Positions 31,224 to 33,024 of a stretch of 33,024 nucleotides of DNA are shown here, in pieces. Source of the stretch: Fidelibacterota bacterium (GTDB lineage Bacteria; Pseudomonadota; Alphaproteobacteria; Rhodospirillales; Rhodospirillaceae); assembly GCA_947476065.1 (NCBI GenBank), contig CANJPG010000034.1, positions 1 through 33,024 of the forward strand. The letters run 5' to 3'. A program made the translations under genes and the position numbers. The notes under the pieces were generated by a model that had not been told where the DNA came from, did not search any database, and saw nothing but the letters and a program-made list of their open reading frames with translations. The stretch's first letter is position 1; each line of letters starts with the position of its first letter.

Positions 31224-32456
31224 GTGACAACGCCCAACCCATCTTCTCAGACCTTCGACGCCCTCAACCTCCAGGGCCTGACAATGGCCGACTACCTGAA
31301 AGTGGAGCCGCGGCTCACCGTTGAACAGAAGACCGCCCTCGCCGGGCATCTTGCCGCCAGCCTCAATGCAGAGGGCCCCGATGGGCGGAACGGCAGAACC
31401 GAGGATTTCGTGCAAGCAGAGTCTATCCTGCGTTTGCTGGCCTGGAACGGCGAGCCGCCGATTGTCGACGCCATGGCACGGGCCGCGGCCCTCAATCCGC
31501 ATACACCGCGCAGCCTGGCTTGGGCCTTGGCGAACGAAGACGACGTCGCCGCCGAGCGCGTGCTCGAGGTTGCTGGCGCCCTTTCGGACGCTGATCTCGT
31601 GAGCATTGTACAATCGAGCCCTAACCTTGCGAAACTTCAAGCCGTCGCGCGCCGTCCCGCCGTCAGCGCCGATGTGTCACGCTCCCTTGCCCATCACGGC
31701 GACGAGGCCACCCTGCAGACGCTTCTCGCCAACACAAAGGCTGACATTCCCGACGATGCGTACAACACGGCGCTCGACCGCTTCGGTCAGGTTGATGCGA
31801 TTGTCGAGAACATCATCGACCGCGAGGCTGTCTCGCCGGCAATTGTGCAGCGGGTTTCAGAGTCTGGGCCGAGCCCGCAACTCGCGAAGAAAATCGCCGT
31901 CAAGGCCGCACAGACCCAGGCTGCGTCGTCTGTTCCTTTGGCTGCGGCGGCGCCGCCTTCCGCATCGGTTTCAATACCGGCCCCGGCGCCCACCTCTCCC
32001 CGTGCGCCGGTCGCAGTCCCAGCCGCACTGCCGGGCTTTATCGATGAGCAGAGCGATGCGGCGTGGGAGACGCGTCTTGCGCAGATGGTTGCCGATAAAT
32101 CGCTCAATGAATGGGCCTTGGTGCGCCAGCTGTGTCTCGGCAATTTTGATTTTTTCGCACGCGCCCTGTCTGCCCTCACAAAAGTGCCGAAAGACGACGT
32201 GATATCCAAGCTGCTCGGTGACCCGTCCACGCACCTGCCGGCGCTTTGGAAGGCGGCAGCCCTGCCCGCCGATTGGCTTGCCATGGCGTCTGCTGCGCTG
32301 GCTGCGTTGGTTCAGATCGACCGCAGCACCAACAAAACCGATCGCGATCTCTTCTCCAAGAACATCATCAACCGCACCCAGGCGAACCTCAAATCACAGA
32401 AGGTGGTGTTGAGCAGCTTGCAACAGCGGTTTTTTGGGCGACCAGGTTCGCGGTAA
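31224..32456 (+). CDS. DUF2336 family protein
   Basis: A 410-residue soluble protein. The N-terminal part (about 25-230) is made of short helical repeats of the DUF2336 type (LVSIVQSSPNLAKLQAVARR, LAHHGDEATLQTLLANTKAD). A Pro/Ala linker (about 235-270, PSASVSIPAPAPTSPRAPVA) leads to a second helical region (about 275-400). DUF2336 is mostly alphaproteobacterial and its biochemical role is unknown. The start is GTG 31224 with AGGGCG ahead. It directly follows the receiver gene, suggesting the two work together. It ends 12 bases before the tRNA-derived attachment site, so it is the last gene before the integrated element. Confidence 0.85.
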   Translation: MTTPNPSSQTFDALNLQGLTMADYLKVEPRLTVEQKTALAGHLAASLNAEGPDGRNGRTEDFVQAESILRLLAWNGEPPIVDAMARAAALNPHTPRSLAWALANEDDVAAERVLEVAGALSDADLVSIVQSSPNLAKLQAVARRPAVSADVSRSLAHHGDEATLQTLLANTKADIPDDAYNTALDRFGQVDAIVENIIDREAVSPAIVQRVSESGPSPQLAKKIAVKAAQTQAASSVPLAAAAPPSASVSIPAPAPTSPRAPVAVPAALPGFIDEQSDAAWETRLAQMVADKSLNEWALVRQLCLGNFDFFARALSALTKVPKDDVISKLLGDPSTHLPALWKAAALPADWLAMASAALAALVQIDRSTNKTDRDLFSKNIINRTQANLKSQKVVLSSLQQRFFGRPGSR

Positions 32457-32467
32457 CGCAGAAGCCG

Positions 32468-32512
32468 TGGTGGGCCCGGCAGGACTTGAACCTGCAACCA
32501 GACCGTTATGAG
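32468..32512 (-). other. tRNA 3' fragment (CAT anticodon), probable attachment site of an integrated element
   Basis: On the minus strand this reads CTCATAA (anticodon loop, CAT) followed by CGGTC, the variable loop TGGTT, a T-arm GCAGG-TTCAAGT-CCTGC, the acceptor strand CGGGCCC and ACCA. Spacing is exactly that of the 3' half of an elongator tRNA-Met or tRNA-Ile2 gene. The matching 5' half is missing: upstream of the loop the sequence does not pair with CGGTC and has no D-arm or 5' acceptor strand. With an integrase starting 212 bases to the right, this is best read as the att core duplicated by integration. The intact tRNA is expected at the far end of the element, outside the window. Confidence 0.8.
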
Positions 32513-32651
32513 TTTTCACCCGATTCGTCCACGCCAACCAACGCGGGACAGTATAGGACACACAAAGGCCCATTCCGTAAGGATTTGTTGAGTCCATCTA
32601 TGTCCCGCCGTATCCAGGCTAAACCACCGGCATTTGCCCAATTCTTTGGGA

Positions 32652-32673
32652 ATTGCACTTACATTGCACTTAC
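32652..32673. repeat. tandem 11-bp direct repeat upstream of the integrase
   Basis: ATTGCACTTAC occurs twice back to back (32652-32662 and 32663-32673), 51 bases before the integrase start and 140 bases from the tRNA fragment. It could be an arm-type binding site for the integrase or an excisionase/regulator site. Confidence 0.7.
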
Positions 32674-32723
32674 GGCAGATTCCGTGACGCGGCACTTAGC
32701 CGCTATTTATCGGATGTTCTTGC

Positions 32724-33024
32724 GTGCGGAAGACTCTCACCCAGCCGCTGATCGACGCACTTAGGCCAAGCGCCAAACCGTACGAAGTCCGAGATAAACG
32801 CATTAGAGAATTGTTGCTGCGCGTGCAGCCATCCGGAGCCTCGGCCTTCTACCTAGTCTATGGACGGGGTCGACGCCGCCGGTTGGGGCCTGGTTCAGTT
32901 CCGATTGACGACATTCGGGAGATTGCCCACGAATACCTGGCGACATTGGCTAAGGGAAAAGACCCTGGCCACGTTTTGGCGCAGTCAAAGAAGCTCACGT
33001 TCCTGCAGTTCATCGAGCAAGAAT
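32724..33024 (+). CDS. tyrosine-type integrase, N-terminal part, cut by window edge
   Basis: One hundred codons from GTG 32724 to the right edge, frame still open. It reads RKTLTQPLIDALRPSAKPYE, VRDKRIRELLLRVQPSGASA, FYLVYGRGRRRRLGPG, ending LTFLQFIEQE. The LTxxxIxALRP...YEVxDxxxxxLxLRVxPSG...YLVY pattern is the N-terminal arm-DNA-binding domain (DUF4102 type) of phage/island integrases. The catalytic domain lies outside the window. An in-frame TAG at 32697 limits the start; GTG 32724 is the first plausible start codon, with a weak GGAT ahead. It lies beside the tRNA-derived att site and reads away from it. Confidence 0.83.
   Translation, partial: MRKTLTQPLIDALRPSAKPYEVRDKRIRELLLRVQPSGASAFYLVYGRGRRRRLGPGSVPIDDIREIAHEYLATLAKGKDPGHVLAQSKKLTFLQFIEQE

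Noticed and set aside
32468-32545. complete tRNA gene
   Set aside because: Only the 3' half fits. There is no D-arm, 5' acceptor strand or 5' anticodon-stem complement upstream of the anticodon loop, so it is a fragment.
1-33024. CRISPR array, insertion sequence, rRNA operon
   Set aside because: I saw no regularly spaced repeats, no transposase motifs or terminal inverted repeats, and no rRNA sequence.

Overview
The window is high-GC, gene-dense DNA that reads as an alphaproteobacterial chromosome. The supporting marks are an EcfG-type sigma factor with its NepR anti-sigma factor, a DUF2336 protein, a DUF3422 remnant, a HisKA_2 histidine kinase and a heme oxygenase/bacteriophytochrome pair. 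I cannot assign the order or genus from sequence alone.

Region 1 (1-3345) is a compact general stress response (GSR) locus. It holds ecfG, nepR and six small stress-type proteins: an unnamed small protein cut by the left edge, a PRC-barrel protein, a basic Lys/Ala-rich protein, a CsbD protein, a one-TM protein and an exported SH3 protein. EcfG-type promoters (GGAAC, 16-17 nt, CGTT) lie in front of nearly every unit. Four are exact and three have one mismatch, so the locus looks like a sigma factor gene surrounded by its own regulon. phyR is not in the window.

Region 2 (3368-20621) is metabolic and transport DNA. It starts with a 6-phosphofructokinase/divergent Nramp operon and an orphan ABC substrate-binding protein. 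A plus-strand operon follows (FAH-family enzyme, ketopantoate-reductase-like enzyme, oxalyl-CoA-synthetase-like ligase), running head-on into malate synthase G. Then come an exported Rid protein, a type-B carboxylesterase and a minus-strand series: MBL hydrolase, TonB-dependent receptor, three-domain Rid protein, MFS transporter. Together these suggest uptake and breakdown of an unidentified organic compound feeding C2 (oxalate/glyoxylate) metabolism. That pathway is inference.

Region 3 (20724-32456) is signalling and redox. It has a REC-LuxR-PAS-HisKA_2 kinase fusion, a stand-alone cyclic-nucleotide-binding protein, an 843-residue exported protein with a degenerate M23-like domain and four internal repeats, a Tat-type FAH protein, and a heme oxygenase. 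The heme oxygenase is followed by a bacteriophytochrome start broken off and joined to the tail of a DUF3422 gene. A c'-like cytochrome, an FAD monooxygenase and a receiver/DUF2336 pair complete the region.

Region 4 (32468-33024) is the left edge of an integrated element: the 3' part of a CAT-anticodon tRNA gene (an attachment-site scar), a tandem 11-bp repeat and the first 100 codons of a tyrosine integrase running off the window.
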